A stretch of 26,579 nt of DNA, from NCBI GenBank assembly GCA_031258375.1, contig JAIRMX010000079.1, positions 1-26,579 on the forward strand, written 5' to 3'. Shown here in pieces: positions 1 through 8,225 of the stretch. Made by a program: the position numbers and the translations under genes. The first letter of the stretch is position 1. Each line of letters starts with the position of its first letter. The DNA comes from Elusimicrobiota bacterium. Its GTDB lineage: Bacteria; Elusimicrobiota; Elusimicrobia; Elusimicrobiales; Elusimicrobiaceae. The notes under the pieces are model-generated. The model saw only the letters and a program-made list of their open reading frames with translations, was not told the origin of the DNA and searched no databases.

Positions 1-21
1 TTCTTTTGCTATTATTCTTTT

Positions 22-66
22 GAGTAGTGTTTATTTTTTCGATCATACTAAAAGTATACACTACTC
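22..66. repeat. Inverted repeat upstream of dnaX
   Basis: GAGTAGTGT at 22-30 is the exact reverse complement of ACACTACTC at 58-66, with a 27-base loop that is itself AT-rich. It lies about 45 bp upstream of the proposed dnaX -35 box. It could be the end of a terminator from a gene to the left or an operator; a short T-rich stretch (71-77) follows on the + strand. Nothing else in 1-110 looks coding with confidence. Confidence 0.4.
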
Positions 67-110
67 ACCTTCTTTTTGTCTCCTAATTGTGCAACAAGAC
101 CCATTAAGTT

Positions 111-139
111 TTGCAGATAGTCTCTTAATTTATTATCAT
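111..139 (+). promoter_or_regulatory. Putative dnaX promoter giving a leaderless mRNA
   Basis: TTGCAG at 111-116 and TATCAT at 134-139 are separated by exactly 17 bp, a good sigma70-type arrangement. The -10 box ends 6 bases before the ATG at 146, so transcription would start at or beside the start codon. No Shine-Dalgarno sequence precedes that ATG, which fits a leaderless transcript. Confidence 0.45.
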
Positions 140-145
140 AATTAT

Positions 146-1918
146 ATGGAAATGTTTAAAACGCAAGAAATAACAGGGCAAAATACATATATAAGTTTAG
201 CCAATAAATACAGACCTCAGACTTTTGAAGAAGTCGTCGGGCAGAAAAGTATTACTAAAACGCTTGTAAACGCGCTTAAATCCGGCCGTATAGCGCATGC
301 GTATTTGTTTTACGGCCCGCGCGGATGCGGCAAAACAACCTCGGCGCGCATATTTGCAAAAGCTTTAAACTGCACGGGATACGGCGAAGACAAACCCGCG
401 CCTACTCCTTGCGGCAAATGCCCGCAATGCGTGGAAATATCAAATTCTTCCGATATGGACGTGCTAGAGCTTGACGCCGCAAGCAATACCGGCGTGGACA
501 AAGTGCGCGAAGCGATTATAGACACGGTTGCTCTTTCATCCGGGCGCGACAGATACAAAGTTTTTATTTTAGACGAAGCGCATATGCTTTCTACGCCCGC
601 GTTCAACGCTCTTTTAAAAACTATAGAAGAGCCCCCGCCGCACGTCGTATTTATTCTTGCCACTACGGAATTGCACAAAGTGCCGCTGACTATTGCCTCC
701 CGCTGCCAAACTTTTCGTTTTAAGCCGATTACGGAAGAGGAAATCGCCTCGCATTTGCAGGATTTGGCCGGCGCGGAAAATATCGAGCTTGACGAAGAAG
801 CCGCAAAAATAATAGCTAAAACCGCAGGCGGCGCGCTGCGCGACGCGCTGACAATACTTGATAGAGCAATAGCGTTTTCCGGCGGAAAAGCAAATAAAAA
901 CGCGCTTAGCGAAATGCTCGGTTTGCTGCCTCAGGATTTAATAAAAAACGCCGCGGCCGCTGTTATAAAAAACGACGGCCCCGCGCTTCATAAAGTTTTT
1001 GCAACCATGTCCGAAGAAGGGTTTGACGCTCTTAGTTTGCTTAAAGATTTAAAAACAGCTTTTGGTGAACTTTTTTATTTCTCGCTTAACGCGGGTTGCG
1101 AACCATTCTCCGGCGCAAAAGATATGGTTAAAGAAACTTCGCATGCTTTTATAGCCGGCTTTACGCGCAAAATCTCAAAATTAATTGACGAAGTTAAATT
1201 TTCGGATACGCCGCTGCTCTCTGCGGAAGTAGGATTGTTTACCATAATGAACGGCGCTTTTGATATTGAAAGCTTTATTTCTCGGCTTGAAGCTTTGGAA
1301 AGCGGAGTAAATTCTTCAAAAAAATCCGGCGGCGCGGATTTTAACGATAAAAAAACTATAACCGACGGGCAAAAAACAGCGGAACATAAACCCACAGCAA
1401 AGGAAATTTCCCCCGAGCAAAAAATATTTTCAGGCGGTTTGGACATATGGACGGCTTTCAAGGCAGAACTGTCCAAGAAACATCCTTTCCTTCACGATAT
1501 AATTCAAGATTCGCTTCCGTCTTTTGAGTTGGAAGACAGATGGATTTTGAAATTTAAAAGCAAGGATTCTTATTTTAAAGACGCGGTTAAAAACCGCGTT
1601 AAAGATCTGCAGGCCGCCGCTTTTAAAATTACGGGAAAAAATATTCAGTTTGATTTTCTTGCCGGAGAAAGTTCGGCAGGCGATGAACGGCCGTATAATG
1701 CAAATCCTTTTAAACAAAACATTAAAGCGTCTCCCGAACAAAATATTTCCGCCGCTCAAGAAATGATAAGCAAAGAACAGCCTTTTTTGGAAGGCGATTA
1801 CTCGTCCTTTTTGCAATCTCAAGAATCTAAGAGTAAAACGCAGACCGCGCATGAAATAAGCGAAGCGACAAAAAAAATATTGAATATTTTTGACGGTTAT
1901 ATAACGGAAGCGGTTTAA
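146..1918 (+). CDS. dnaX: DNA polymerase III subunit gamma/tau
   Basis: ATPase core of the clamp-loader that opens the sliding clamp and tethers polymerase III at the replication fork. From the ATG at 146 the protein has 590 residues. Visible motifs: P-loop GPRGCGKTT (57-65), four zinc-binding cysteines (C76, C89, C92, C95), Walker B LDEAH (142-146) and the sensor/arginine-finger stretch ending S-R-C-Q. Residues after about 380 are low in conservation and rich in K, S and A, as expected for the tau linker and polymerase-binding tail. The open frame extends upstream to a TTG at 20, but that part is not DnaX-like and the proposed promoter lies inside it. ATG 152 is an alternative start. recR follows after 17 bp, probably co-transcribed; the ybaB gene often found between them is absent. 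A frameshift signal for a short gamma form is listed separately. Confidence 0.97.
   Translation: MEMFKTQEITGQNTYISLANKYRPQTFEEVVGQKSITKTLVNALKSGRIAHAYLFYGPRGCGKTTSARIFAKALNCTGYGEDKPAPTPCGKCPQCVEISNSSDMDVLELDAASNTGVDKVREAIIDTVALSSGRDRYKVFILDEAHMLSTPAFNALLKTIEEPPPHVVFILATTELHKVPLTIASRCQTFRFKPITEEEIASHLQDLAGAENIELDEEAAKIIAKTAGGALRDALTILDRAIAFSGGKANKNALSEMLGLLPQDLIKNAAAAVIKNDGPALHKVFATMSEEGFDALSLLKDLKTAFGELFYFSLNAGCEPFSGAKDMVKETSHAFIAGFTRKISKLIDEVKFSDTPLLSAEVGLFTIMNGAFDIESFISRLEALESGVNSSKKSGGADFNDKKTITDGQKTAEHKPTAKEISPEQKIFSGGLDIWTAFKAELSKKHPFLHDIIQDSLPSFELEDRWILKFKSKDSYFKDAVKNRVKDLQAAAFKITGKNIQFDFLAGESSAGDERPYNANPFKQNIKASPEQNISAAQEMISKEQPFLEGDYSSFLQSQESKSKTQTAHEISEATKKILNIFDGYITEAV
1304..1344 (+). 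other. Candidate programmed -1 frameshift site in dnaX
   Basis: The heptamer A-AAA-AAA at 1318-1324 is in the correct X-XXY-YYZ phase (codons 392 and 393 are both AAA). A Shine-Dalgarno-like CGGAG at 1303-1307 ends exactly 10 nt before it. A 5-bp hairpin, ATCCG with CGGAT around a 6-nt loop (1324-1339), follows at once. After a -1 slip the frame reads six codons (I-R-R-R-G-F) and stops at TAA 1342-1344. The product would be about 399 residues, ending just after the ATPase and oligomerisation domains, where Escherichia coli gamma ends. All three elements of the E. coli dnaX signal are therefore present. Confidence 0.65.
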
Positions 1919-1935
1919 CTCGATTTAATATTATT

Positions 1936-2529
1936 ATGAAAAGTTTAGACAGACTTATAAAAGCGTTCCGCCGTCTGCCCGGCGTAGGGCCTAGGCAGGC
2001 GGAACGCTTTGCGTTGCATTATTTACGCGCGCCGGAAAGCGAAGTCGCGGAGTTTACTAACGCGCTTTTAAAAATGCGCGAAAACGTGCATTACTGCCCT
2101 ATTTGTTTTTCTTACAGCGAAGGCGCCGTATGCGAAATATGCTCGGACGATACCCGCGATAATACTTTGCTCTGCGTGGTGGAAGAGCCAAAAGATATAG
2201 AAGCCATAGAAAAAACGCGTTCTTACAACGGAACATATCATGTTTTGCACGGATCTATTTCCCCGATAGAAGGACGCACCGCCGATTCCATAAAAATCAA
2301 AGAGCTTATAGAGCGCGTGCAAAATTCGCCTTCTGAAATAAGAGAAGTTATTATAGCCACTAATCCGGATACCGAAGGCGAAACGACATCTCTTTATCTA
2401 GCCGACGTTTTGCGCGGGCTTGTGGGTAAAATAACGCGCATAGGTTATGGCATGCCTCTCGGCGGACATATAGATTATATTGATGAAATGACTCTTGCGC
2501 ATGCGCTTAAAGGCCGCACGAAAATATAA
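1936..2529 (+). CDS. recR: Recombination mediator RecR
   Basis: RecR acts with RecO (and RecF) to load RecA on SSB-coated single-stranded gaps. The 197-residue protein has the normal family length and order: an N-terminal helix-hairpin-helix (FRRLPGVGPRQAERFALH, about 11-28), a four-cysteine zinc motif (C54, C57, C66, C69) and a Toprim domain (about 76-172) that starts C-V-V-E-E-P-K-D and contains ATNPDTEGETT. The ATG at 1936 has no clear Shine-Dalgarno sequence, but it is 17 bp behind dnaX, so expression is probably by read-through and perhaps coupled translation. Nothing unusual in the protein itself. Confidence 0.97.
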   Translation: MKSLDRLIKAFRRLPGVGPRQAERFALHYLRAPESEVAEFTNALLKMRENVHYCPICFSYSEGAVCEICSDDTRDNTLLCVVEEPKDIEAIEKTRSYNGTYHVLHGSISPIEGRTADSIKIKELIERVQNSPSEIREVIIATNPDTEGETTSLYLADVLRGLVGKITRIGYGMPLGGHIDYIDEMTLAHALKGRTKI

Positions 2530-2550
2530 AAAATGGAGCAGTGTAAAAAA

Positions 2551-3639
2551 ATGTTTAATAAAAAAAATAATATTATTTATATTTTAGTTTTATGTCTGCT
2601 TTTTCTTGCGCAGTTTACAAGCGCTAAAGAAAAGCTTCAAATCAAAAATTCGCACAATCATTATATTCCCGTTGGCGGAGATAAGATAGCGCCTTCAAAT
2701 TACTCCGACCCGGACAATTGGCTTGCTTTGCCAAAAAAAGAAAATTTAAAAAAGAAAGTAGACATATTTTTTATTTATCCCACTTCGTGGCGCGCCGGCG
2801 GAAAATATCCCGTGTCCGATATTAATAATCAGGAAATGAGGCAATGGGCGCAGTATTATTTAAAGTTCAGAGCGACGGCTTTTGAAACTTCCGGCAATAT
2901 TTTTGCTCCGTATTACAGGCAGCTGGACGCGCTCTTTGCGGACGAAACGGGATCAATGCAAAAGGCGTATAAATATTTTCAGGGCGTGCCGAAAACGGAT
3001 ATTATCGCCGCTTTCGATTTTTATATTAAAAATTTCAATAACGGAAGACCTTTTATTTTGGCGGGGCATTCGCAAGGTTCAATTATGATAAGGGAAATAT
3101 TATTTGATTATATGAAGAAAAATCCCGACGTTTATAAACGGATGATTGCGGCTTACGCTATCGGCATTCCTATGTTAAAAGAAGATTATGAAAAAAATCC
3201 GCATGTCAGGCCGGCCTTAGGCCCCGATGATACCGGAGTTGTAATTTCATATAATACGGAAGCGCCGGTAGTAGACGCGCCCGGAAATCCTCTGTCCGTT
3301 CCAAATGCAATTTTAATTAATCCGATTTCGTGGAAGACAACGGACGAGTCTGCGGGAAAAAATAAAAATATCGGTTCTTTATTTGTAGATAAAGATAATA
3401 AAGCAAAGAAAATAAAACGCCTTGCGGACGCTAAAATTAACCCGCTTAGAGGAACCATAGTCTGCTCTACCGTTGAGCGCGAACAATGGAGTTCCGCTCC
3501 GGAATCAAGAGCGTATTTCCCGCTGGGAGTTTTCCATGAAAACGACATTCCTTTATATTATTATAACTTGCGCAAAAACGCGGAAAATAGAGTAAAACAA
3601 TATTTTAAAATTCAAAAAAAGATAAACATGCAAAAATAA
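2551..3639 (+). CDS. DUF3089-family alpha/beta-hydrolase, exported
   Basis: Resembles the DUF3089 branch of alpha/beta-hydrolases. Seen: F-F-I-Y-P-T-S-W near the start of the fold, a pattern I-F-A-P-Y-Y-R-Q typical of the family, and the nucleophile elbow G-H-S-Q-G (Ser174 from ATG 2551). The substrate is unknown; an ester or lipid is plausible. The N-terminus is a hydrophobic signal segment (I-I-Y-I-L-V-L-C-L-L-F-L-A-Q) after three lysines, so the product is probably periplasmic. I prefer the ATG at 2551 to the one at 2533, because GGAG (2536-2539) precedes it and the signal peptide then has the usual length. The gene starts just after the recR stop and is probably the last gene of the dnaX transcript, with a terminator close behind. 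Confidence 0.8.
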   Translation: MFNKKNNIIYILVLCLLFLAQFTSAKEKLQIKNSHNHYIPVGGDKIAPSNYSDPDNWLALPKKENLKKKVDIFFIYPTSWRAGGKYPVSDINNQEMRQWAQYYLKFRATAFETSGNIFAPYYRQLDALFADETGSMQKAYKYFQGVPKTDIIAAFDFYIKNFNNGRPFILAGHSQGSIMIREILFDYMKKNPDVYKRMIAAYAIGIPMLKEDYEKNPHVRPALGPDDTGVVISYNTEAPVVDAPGNPLSVPNAILINPISWKTTDESAGKNKNIGSLFVDKDNKAKKIKRLADAKINPLRGTIVCSTVEREQWSSAPESRAYFPLGVFHENDIPLYYYNLRKNAENRVKQYFKIQKKINMQK

Positions 3640-3642
3640 AAT

Positions 3643-3669
3643 AACCGGCGCTTATAAAGCCAGTTTTTT
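3643..3669 (+). terminator. Intrinsic terminator after the DUF3089 gene
   Basis: AACCGGC (3643-3649) pairs with GCCAGTT (3659-3665) with one mismatch, followed by a run of T. It lies 4 bp after the DUF3089 stop and 30 bp from the convergent pilin gene. Confidence 0.6.
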
Positions 3670-3698
3670 ATTATCGGAGAAAAATACTGGAAATATAA

Positions 3699-4187
3699 TT
3701 ATTTCACGCTTTCGCATAGTTCTTTTCCATAGTTTGTTATTCCGTTACATTCGGTTTTGTTCGGATTGGAGGAATTCTTGAACCAAATTACGAAATGAAG
3801 GTCCATATTGTTTACACAATTACTTCTCGTATCACTGTGTCCCGGGCAAAATTCAATTGCGGCATAATTAACTCCCAACGATGGGATAACCCCGCTTAAA
3901 TTATCAAACGCTCCACCATTACACAATAAATAGCTATCATCAAGTTTTACCGGACAGACTTTTGAGAAATCAATATCTAAATCCGCAAAAGAAACAGCAT
4001 AGTCTCCATGTATTAAATAATAATGTTCTTGGGCATTTCTTAGGCTGTATGCCAGCTGCACAAGGTTCATAAGGCGAGTTTTGTCAACGGCTTTTTTGTA
4101 TTGCGGCAGCGCAATAGCGGCGAGAATGCCGATGATTAAAACCGCCACTAATAATTCAATCAGCGTGAAACCTTTTTTATTTCTCAT
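3699..4187 (-). CDS. Type IV pilin-like protein (prepilin)
   Basis: A 162-residue prepilin. The N-terminus MRNKKGFTLIELLVAVLIIG has a short basic leader, the prepilin peptidase site after Gly6, the invariant Glu at +5 of the mature protein and the long hydrophobic helix that packs pilin filaments. The C-terminal domain has three pairs of cysteines, probably disulfides of a globular head, and no obvious match to a named pseudopilin. It stands alone rather than in a pilus operon. ATG at 4187 is preceded by CGAGG (4196-4200), a good Shine-Dalgarno match. A structured leader with a terminator ends about 30 bp upstream, so the gene must be transcribed by read-through of that terminator. Its exact role (major pilin, minor pilin or secretion pseudopilin) cannot be decided. 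Confidence 0.9.
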   Translation of the reverse strand: MRNKKGFTLIELLVAVLIIGILAAIALPQYKKAVDKTRLMNLVQLAYSLRNAQEHYYLIHGDYAVSFADLDIDFSKVCPVKLDDSYLLCNGGAFDNLSGVIPSLGVNYAAIEFCPGHSDTRSNCVNNMDLHFVIWFKNSSNPNKTECNGITNYGKELCESVK

Positions 4188-4212
4188 ACTTTATACCTCG
4201 TTATTTTTTTGC

Positions 4213-4450
4213 CAAACAAAAACGGCCGTTATATTTGAGCCACGAAAATAACCCAAAATATAACAGCCGTAGTTTCCCGTCCGCAAGGACGGGAAACATT
4301 CAGCACGCGACATCAAGAGGATCAGTCCTGACATCGTGTGCTTGATAACGAGCTGTTTTTAGGTTTTTCGTGTGCTTTTGAAATTCTCAAAAGCTCGTTT
4401 TGCCTTCGCAAAACACCCAAAAACATTTCAAATTTTTATAAGCCGATTAT
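4213..4450 (-). promoter_or_regulatory. Structured attenuator leader, copy A (pilin)
   Basis: Read 5'->3' on the - strand, the element has these parts in order. A conserved GTTTTTGG (4424-4417). Hairpin P1 (4414-4397, GTTTTGC with GCAAAAC). Hairpin P2 (4394-4374, GCTTTTGA with TCAAAAGC). A linker that includes ACGAAAAACC (4371-4362) and AACAGCTCG (4357-4349). Long hairpin P3 (about 4345-4303). Hairpin P4 (4295-4272, arms GTTTCCCGTCC/GGACGGGAAAC). A terminator (4270-4218). The linker segments are complementary to the terminator loop (4253-4242) and to its 5' arm (4269-4262). Copies B and C match it part by part with different stem sequences. A TATAAA at the 5' side (about 4439-4434) may be the -10 box. 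Ligand and protein partner are unknown. Confidence 0.8.
4218..4270 (-). terminator. Terminator of leader copy A
   Basis: ACGGCTGTTATATTT pairs with AAATATAACGGCCGT (one G-U pair), followed by TTTTT on the - strand. It lies inside the leader and about 30 nt before the pilin start codon, so it acts as an attenuator rather than as the end of an upstream gene. Confidence 0.85.
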
Positions 4451-4460
4451 TTTTTCTTTT

Positions 4461-4583
4461 GTCACACTGAACCCCGTATTAAGACTTTACGGGGCAGGGC
4501 CATTTCAGTGTCTCTCTATTCGTCACCCTGAACTTGTTTCAGGGTCTGCCGTACGACAGATTTTGAAACGAGTTCAAAATGAC
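4461..4583. repeat. Two interspersed palindromic repeats
   Basis: The first (4461-4512) is a nested hairpin with outer arms CACACTGA/TCAGTGT and inner arms CCCCGTA/TACGGGG. The second (4522-4583) begins GTCACCCTGAACTTGTTTCA and ends with a degenerate reverse complement. It belongs to a widespread type of genomic palindrome built on 'CCTGAACTTGTTTCAGG'. The first one abuts the 5' side of leader copy A. No coding potential was seen between 4451 and 4897. Confidence 0.65.
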
Positions 4584-4675
4584 AACTTCCTATTTTTTCG
4601 ACTTACATTAACAACCGTTTTCTCCTTGATTTTGCTTTCTAATTTTATTATACAATAAATTTAACTTCTTTTTAC

Positions 4676-4794
4676 GGCACTGCTAAATAGAATACATAAA
4701 ACAACAAATTTTGAGGTTTAAGATTATGTTTGTATGGCGCAATATTTGAAAACTAAGAAAATTAATGCGTTCTATGTATGCTATTTGGCATTGC
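4676..4794. repeat. 119-bp element with 27-bp imperfect inverted repeats
   Basis: The left arm (4676-4702, GGCACTGCTAAATAG then AATACATAAAAC) matches the reverse complement of the right arm (4768-4794) at 23 of 27 positions. The arms enclose 65 bp without a gene. The shape is that of a small miniature transposable element or of a long hairpin RNA. No transposase or clear target duplication was found. It lies about 100 bp upstream of mfd, so it may also affect that promoter. Confidence 0.5.
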
Positions 4795-4897
4795 CTTTAA
4801 TTTAAAGAAATTGGTTTGTTTTTAGTAATTAGACTTAAGTCTTTCCCATTAATTCATAAGCTATTTTATATAATAAATATAAGGGCATAATTCCTTT

Positions 4898-7800
4898 ATG
4901 CAATTTATATCGGCAGTTCCGAACGTTTCCGCAGCCGCTTTTTATCTTGCTCAAAAACAAAAAAGCGGCGAGATTCTTTTTGTCTGCAAAACCGAAGAAG
5001 AGCTTGAAGAATTCGCCGCAGCCGCCAACACTTTTATACCTGAAAATATTTCCTTAAACGCGGCAATTTTAGGCGAGAATAAATTTTCGGTTTATAGCGG
5101 CTTATATGAAATTACGACTTCAAAAGAAAATATTTTTGCGGCGACAACTTACGAGAACGCAAAAATCCTGCTGCCGGGTAAAAAAGATTTCCTCTCAAAA
5201 ATAATTACAATTAAAATCGCGCAAAATTTGCAGCGCGCCCATTTGCTTGCAAAACTTGAAGACTGCGGATACGAACGAACGGATTTTACGGAGAAACAAG
5301 GCGAATACGCGCTTAGAGGCTCCGTAGTCGATATTTTTAATATAAATTCCGCGCTGCCGTGCAGGATTTATTTCAGCGGCAACACGATTTCGACAATATC
5401 TCTCTTTGATATTGAAACGCAAAATACGAAAACCAATTTGTCGGAAATAAATATAATCCCCTTCAAATTCGCTCAGGAACTTTCTTCCCTTAAACACTGG
5501 ACTAAGAATTTTGATATTTATCTGCAAAATCCTAAGGAAGAGGATTTGAAGAATTTTGAAGGCAGCATAAGCGTATTAACAAATTTTAACGCGGAGAACG
5601 CAATCGACGCGGGCTTGCGCTCAAATACGAATTTCAACGCGGATTTAAAATTGTTCGACGCTGAAGTTTTGCGTTTGCAAAAAGAGAATTTCAAAATAAT
5701 ATTTTACTGTCTCAACAGAGGCGAAGCCGACAGATTGCGGGAAGTTTTTAACGATTACGAAGGCCTCAAAAAATTGCCCGCTATCATTGCTCCGCTGCGG
5801 CGGGGATTTTGCAGTTTCTCGGAAAAATTCGCTTATTTTACTTCCGGCGAAATATTTAACAGGAATTACCGCTCGTCGGCGTTAATTAAAGATTTCAATA
5901 GCGCAGGCGCAAAACGCTTGCGATTTAAAGAGCTTGAGGCGGGGGATTATATTGTCCATCACGAACACGGCATAGGACGATACGGAGGCATGAAAACGCT
6001 TGAGAACGACGGCATTCATATCGATTGCCTTATAATAGAATTTAAACGCGGAGAAAAACTATACGTCCCTGCAAGCGACTTTCGCAAAATACAAAAATAT
6101 ATAGGTTTAAAAGGCAAAGCGCCGAAAATATCCTCTTTAAACGGCAATAGCTGGAAAGAAGTAAAAAAGCGCGTGAAAGAAGACGCTCAAAAAACGGCAA
6201 AAGAAATTTTAAAATTGGAAGCTCTTCGTCAAGCGAATAAAGCGCAAAATCTTTTTGGAGACGAGCGTCTTGAAAGAGAGTTTCAAGATTCTTTCCCATA
6301 CGAACAAACGGACGACCAGACCAAAGCTATAAACGAAATCCTTGCCGACATAATGCAGCAACGCCCTATGGACCGAGTGCTTATAGGCGACGTTGGCTTT
6401 GGCAAAACGGAAGTGGCAATGCGCGCGGCTCTAAAAGCCGTCTTAAGCGGTTCGCAAGTTATTGTTTTGGCGCCGACTACGGTGCTTGCGGCGCAGCATT
6501 ATAAAACGTTTTGCGCGCGAATGGCGGGTTTTCCCGCAAGAATTGCAATGCTCAGCCGCTTTCAAAGTAAAAAAGAACAAAAAATTACAGCGACCGACAT
6601 AAAAAAAGGAATTGTCGATATCGCAATAGGCACGCACAGGCTGCTTTCAAAAGATATAGAATTCAAAAATTTAGGATTATGTGTTATTGACGAAGAGCAT
6701 CGCTTCGGCGTGAAACAAAAAGAAAAAATAAAAGCGAAATCTTTAGGCGTGCATACTCTTATGCTTTCCGCAACGCCTATTCCGCGCACTTTAAATCAAT
6801 CGCTTTCAAGTCTGCGGGATATGTCCGTTATAGAAACGGCTCCGCAAGGCCGTATGCCGATAAAAACGCACGTTTTGCCTTATAACGAAGATATTGTGGC
6901 CGCTGCGGTGCGCGAAGAAATCGCGCGCGGCGGGCAGGCGTTTTACGTTTATAATAAAGTTGAAAATATGCCCTCAAAATTGTCCCGCCTTCAAAACATT
7001 CTGCCGGAAGTTCGCATTTGCATGGCCCACGGACAGCTTGAAGACGCCGCGCTTGAAACCACTCTTTGGGATTTTTATAATAAAAAATACGATATGCTTT
7101 TGGCTTCTACCATAATAGAATCGGGTTTGGATATAACGAACGCAAATACCCTCATTATTGAAAACGCGCAGGACTTTGGCCTTGCGCAATTATATCAATT
7201 GCGCGGACGCATAGGGCGCGGAGATAAAAAAGCCTGTTGCTATCTCTTGCACCCCGAGTGGCTTCTGAAAAAACAGGAAGAGGATTACAGCGTGAATTCT
7301 TTTTTCGGCAAAATTGCGAAAAAACAGAAAAGCTCGACGGAAGAAGCGCAAAAGCGTTTAAACGCGATAATGGAATTCAGCGAGCTTGGAAGCGGTTTTC
7401 GTCTTGCTCTTAGGGATTTGGAAATACGGGGCGGCGGAGAACTTTTAGGCATACGCCAGCACGGGTATGTAAACGAAGTCGGACTTTCGCTGTATTGCGA
7501 TTTAGTTTCAAACGAAGTCAAAAAACTTAAAGGCGAAGTTCCCCCGCGCAAATTTTTGGCTGCGGTCAATCTGCGGGTTGCGGCGTATATCCCGCCTGAT
7601 TATATGCCAAACGACAGCGAGCGTCTTCGTTATTACAAAGAATTTATGGCTACAGACGACAGACAACAGAAAGAAGATCTTTTGCATTCTCTTGAAAATA
7701 TAAGCGGCCCCGCGCCGATAGAGCTGCTCAATCTTGTAGAAATTATTCAGCTTTCTCAAGACGCCGGCAAAGAAAATATACGTCAGGTAGAAGGCGGCGA

Positions 7801-8002
7801 CGGCTTTACGGATTTTTATTTCGCAAAAACTTTTAAAATTCCTCCGGCGGCCGTAAGCGAGCTGATAAATAAATTTACAAATAATATCAAGTTTATTCCC
7901 GCTCCAAACGGCGACGGCATTCGTATTTATCATATTCCAGCCGCCAACGCGATGGAAAATGCAAAAAGGCTGTTTGTAACTTTAAAACGAATATTAAACT
8001 AG
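4898..8002 (+). CDS. mfd: Transcription-repair coupling factor Mfd
   Basis: Mfd removes RNA polymerase stalled at DNA lesions and recruits UvrA for excision repair. The product has 1034 residues, somewhat shorter than the usual 1100-1150, mainly in the N-terminal UvrB-like part. Seen in order: UvrB-homology region (about 1-250), the RNA-polymerase-interaction domain beginning D-Y-I-V-H-H-E-H-G-I-G (350 onward), Walker A GDVGFGKT (497-504), Walker B DEEH (598-601), the L-S-A-T-P-I-P-R-T-L motif III, and the TRG/motif VI segment ending Q-L-R-G-R-I-G-R-G. The C-terminal TRCF domain that masks the UvrA site follows. The ATG at 4898 lacks a strong Shine-Dalgarno sequence. A TATAAT at 4869-4874 may be its -10 box, although the -35 is poor. 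The gene is monocistronic. Confidence 0.97.
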   Translation: MQFISAVPNVSAAAFYLAQKQKSGEILFVCKTEEELEEFAAAANTFIPENISLNAAILGENKFSVYSGLYEITTSKENIFAATTYENAKILLPGKKDFLSKIITIKIAQNLQRAHLLAKLEDCGYERTDFTEKQGEYALRGSVVDIFNINSALPCRIYFSGNTISTISLFDIETQNTKTNLSEINIIPFKFAQELSSLKHWTKNFDIYLQNPKEEDLKNFEGSISVLTNFNAENAIDAGLRSNTNFNADLKLFDAEVLRLQKENFKIIFYCLNRGEADRLREVFNDYEGLKKLPAIIAPLRRGFCSFSEKFAYFTSGEIFNRNYRSSALIKDFNSAGAKRLRFKELEAGDYIVHHEHGIGRYGGMKTLENDGIHIDCLIIEFKRGEKLYVPASDFRKIQKYIGLKGKAPKISSLNGNSWKEVKKRVKEDAQKTAKEILKLEALRQANKAQNLFGDERLEREFQDSFPYEQTDDQTKAINEILADIMQQRPMDRVLIGDVGFGKTEVAMRAALKAVLSGSQVIVLAPTTVLAAQHYKTFCARMAGFPARIAMLSRFQSKKEQKITATDIKKGIVDIAIGTHRLLSKDIEFKNLGLCVIDEEHRFGVKQKEKIKAKSLGVHTLMLSATPIPRTLNQSLSSLRDMSVIETAPQGRMPIKTHVLPYNEDIVAAAVREEIARGGQAFYVYNKVENMPSKLSRLQNILPEVRICMAHGQLEDAALETTLWDFYNKKYDMLLASTIIESGLDITNANTLIIENAQDFGLAQLYQLRGRIGRGDKKACCYLLHPEWLLKKQEEDYSVNSFFGKIAKKQKSSTEEAQKRLNAIMEFSELGSGFRLALRDLEIRGGGELLGIRQHGYVNEVGLSLYCDLVSNEVKKLKGEVPPRKFLAAVNLRVAAYIPPDYMPNDSERLRYYKEFMATDDRQQKEDLLHSLENISGPAPIELLNLVEIIQLSQDAGKENIRQVEGGDGFTDFYFAKTFKIPPAAVSELINKFTNNIKFIPAPNGDGIRIYHIPAANAMENAKRLFVTLKRILN

Positions 8003-8225
8003 TAGAAAGATTAATTATATCTCTTTGATATTTTACATGAGCCAAAGGTCTTATTATTTAATATTAGTACATGTCGAACTTTTTAGTTTAAACGAATAGA
8101 TGACTAGCGAATGATATTAGTTCATTATTTCCCTTATATTTTATAGTGAAAAATCATAAAAGATATATACAAAATCTATCTACGCGTCGTTTTTTATTCC
8201 TTATTTTTTTAACAATATTTATATT

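Noticed and set aside
20..145. In-frame extension of dnaX to a TTG start
   Set aside because: The extra 42 residues are not DnaX-like, no Shine-Dalgarno sequence precedes the TTG, and a good promoter lies within this part.
4338..4658. 106-residue open frame on the + strand
   Set aside because: It overlaps leader copy A and the palindromes on the opposite strand; composition is explained by their stems and there is no ribosome-binding site.
7285..7933. Long antisense frames within mfd (and similar ones in dnaX, lepB, dnaK, hrcA)
   Set aside because: They are shadows of strongly conserved genes on the other strand and show no protein features or start signals.
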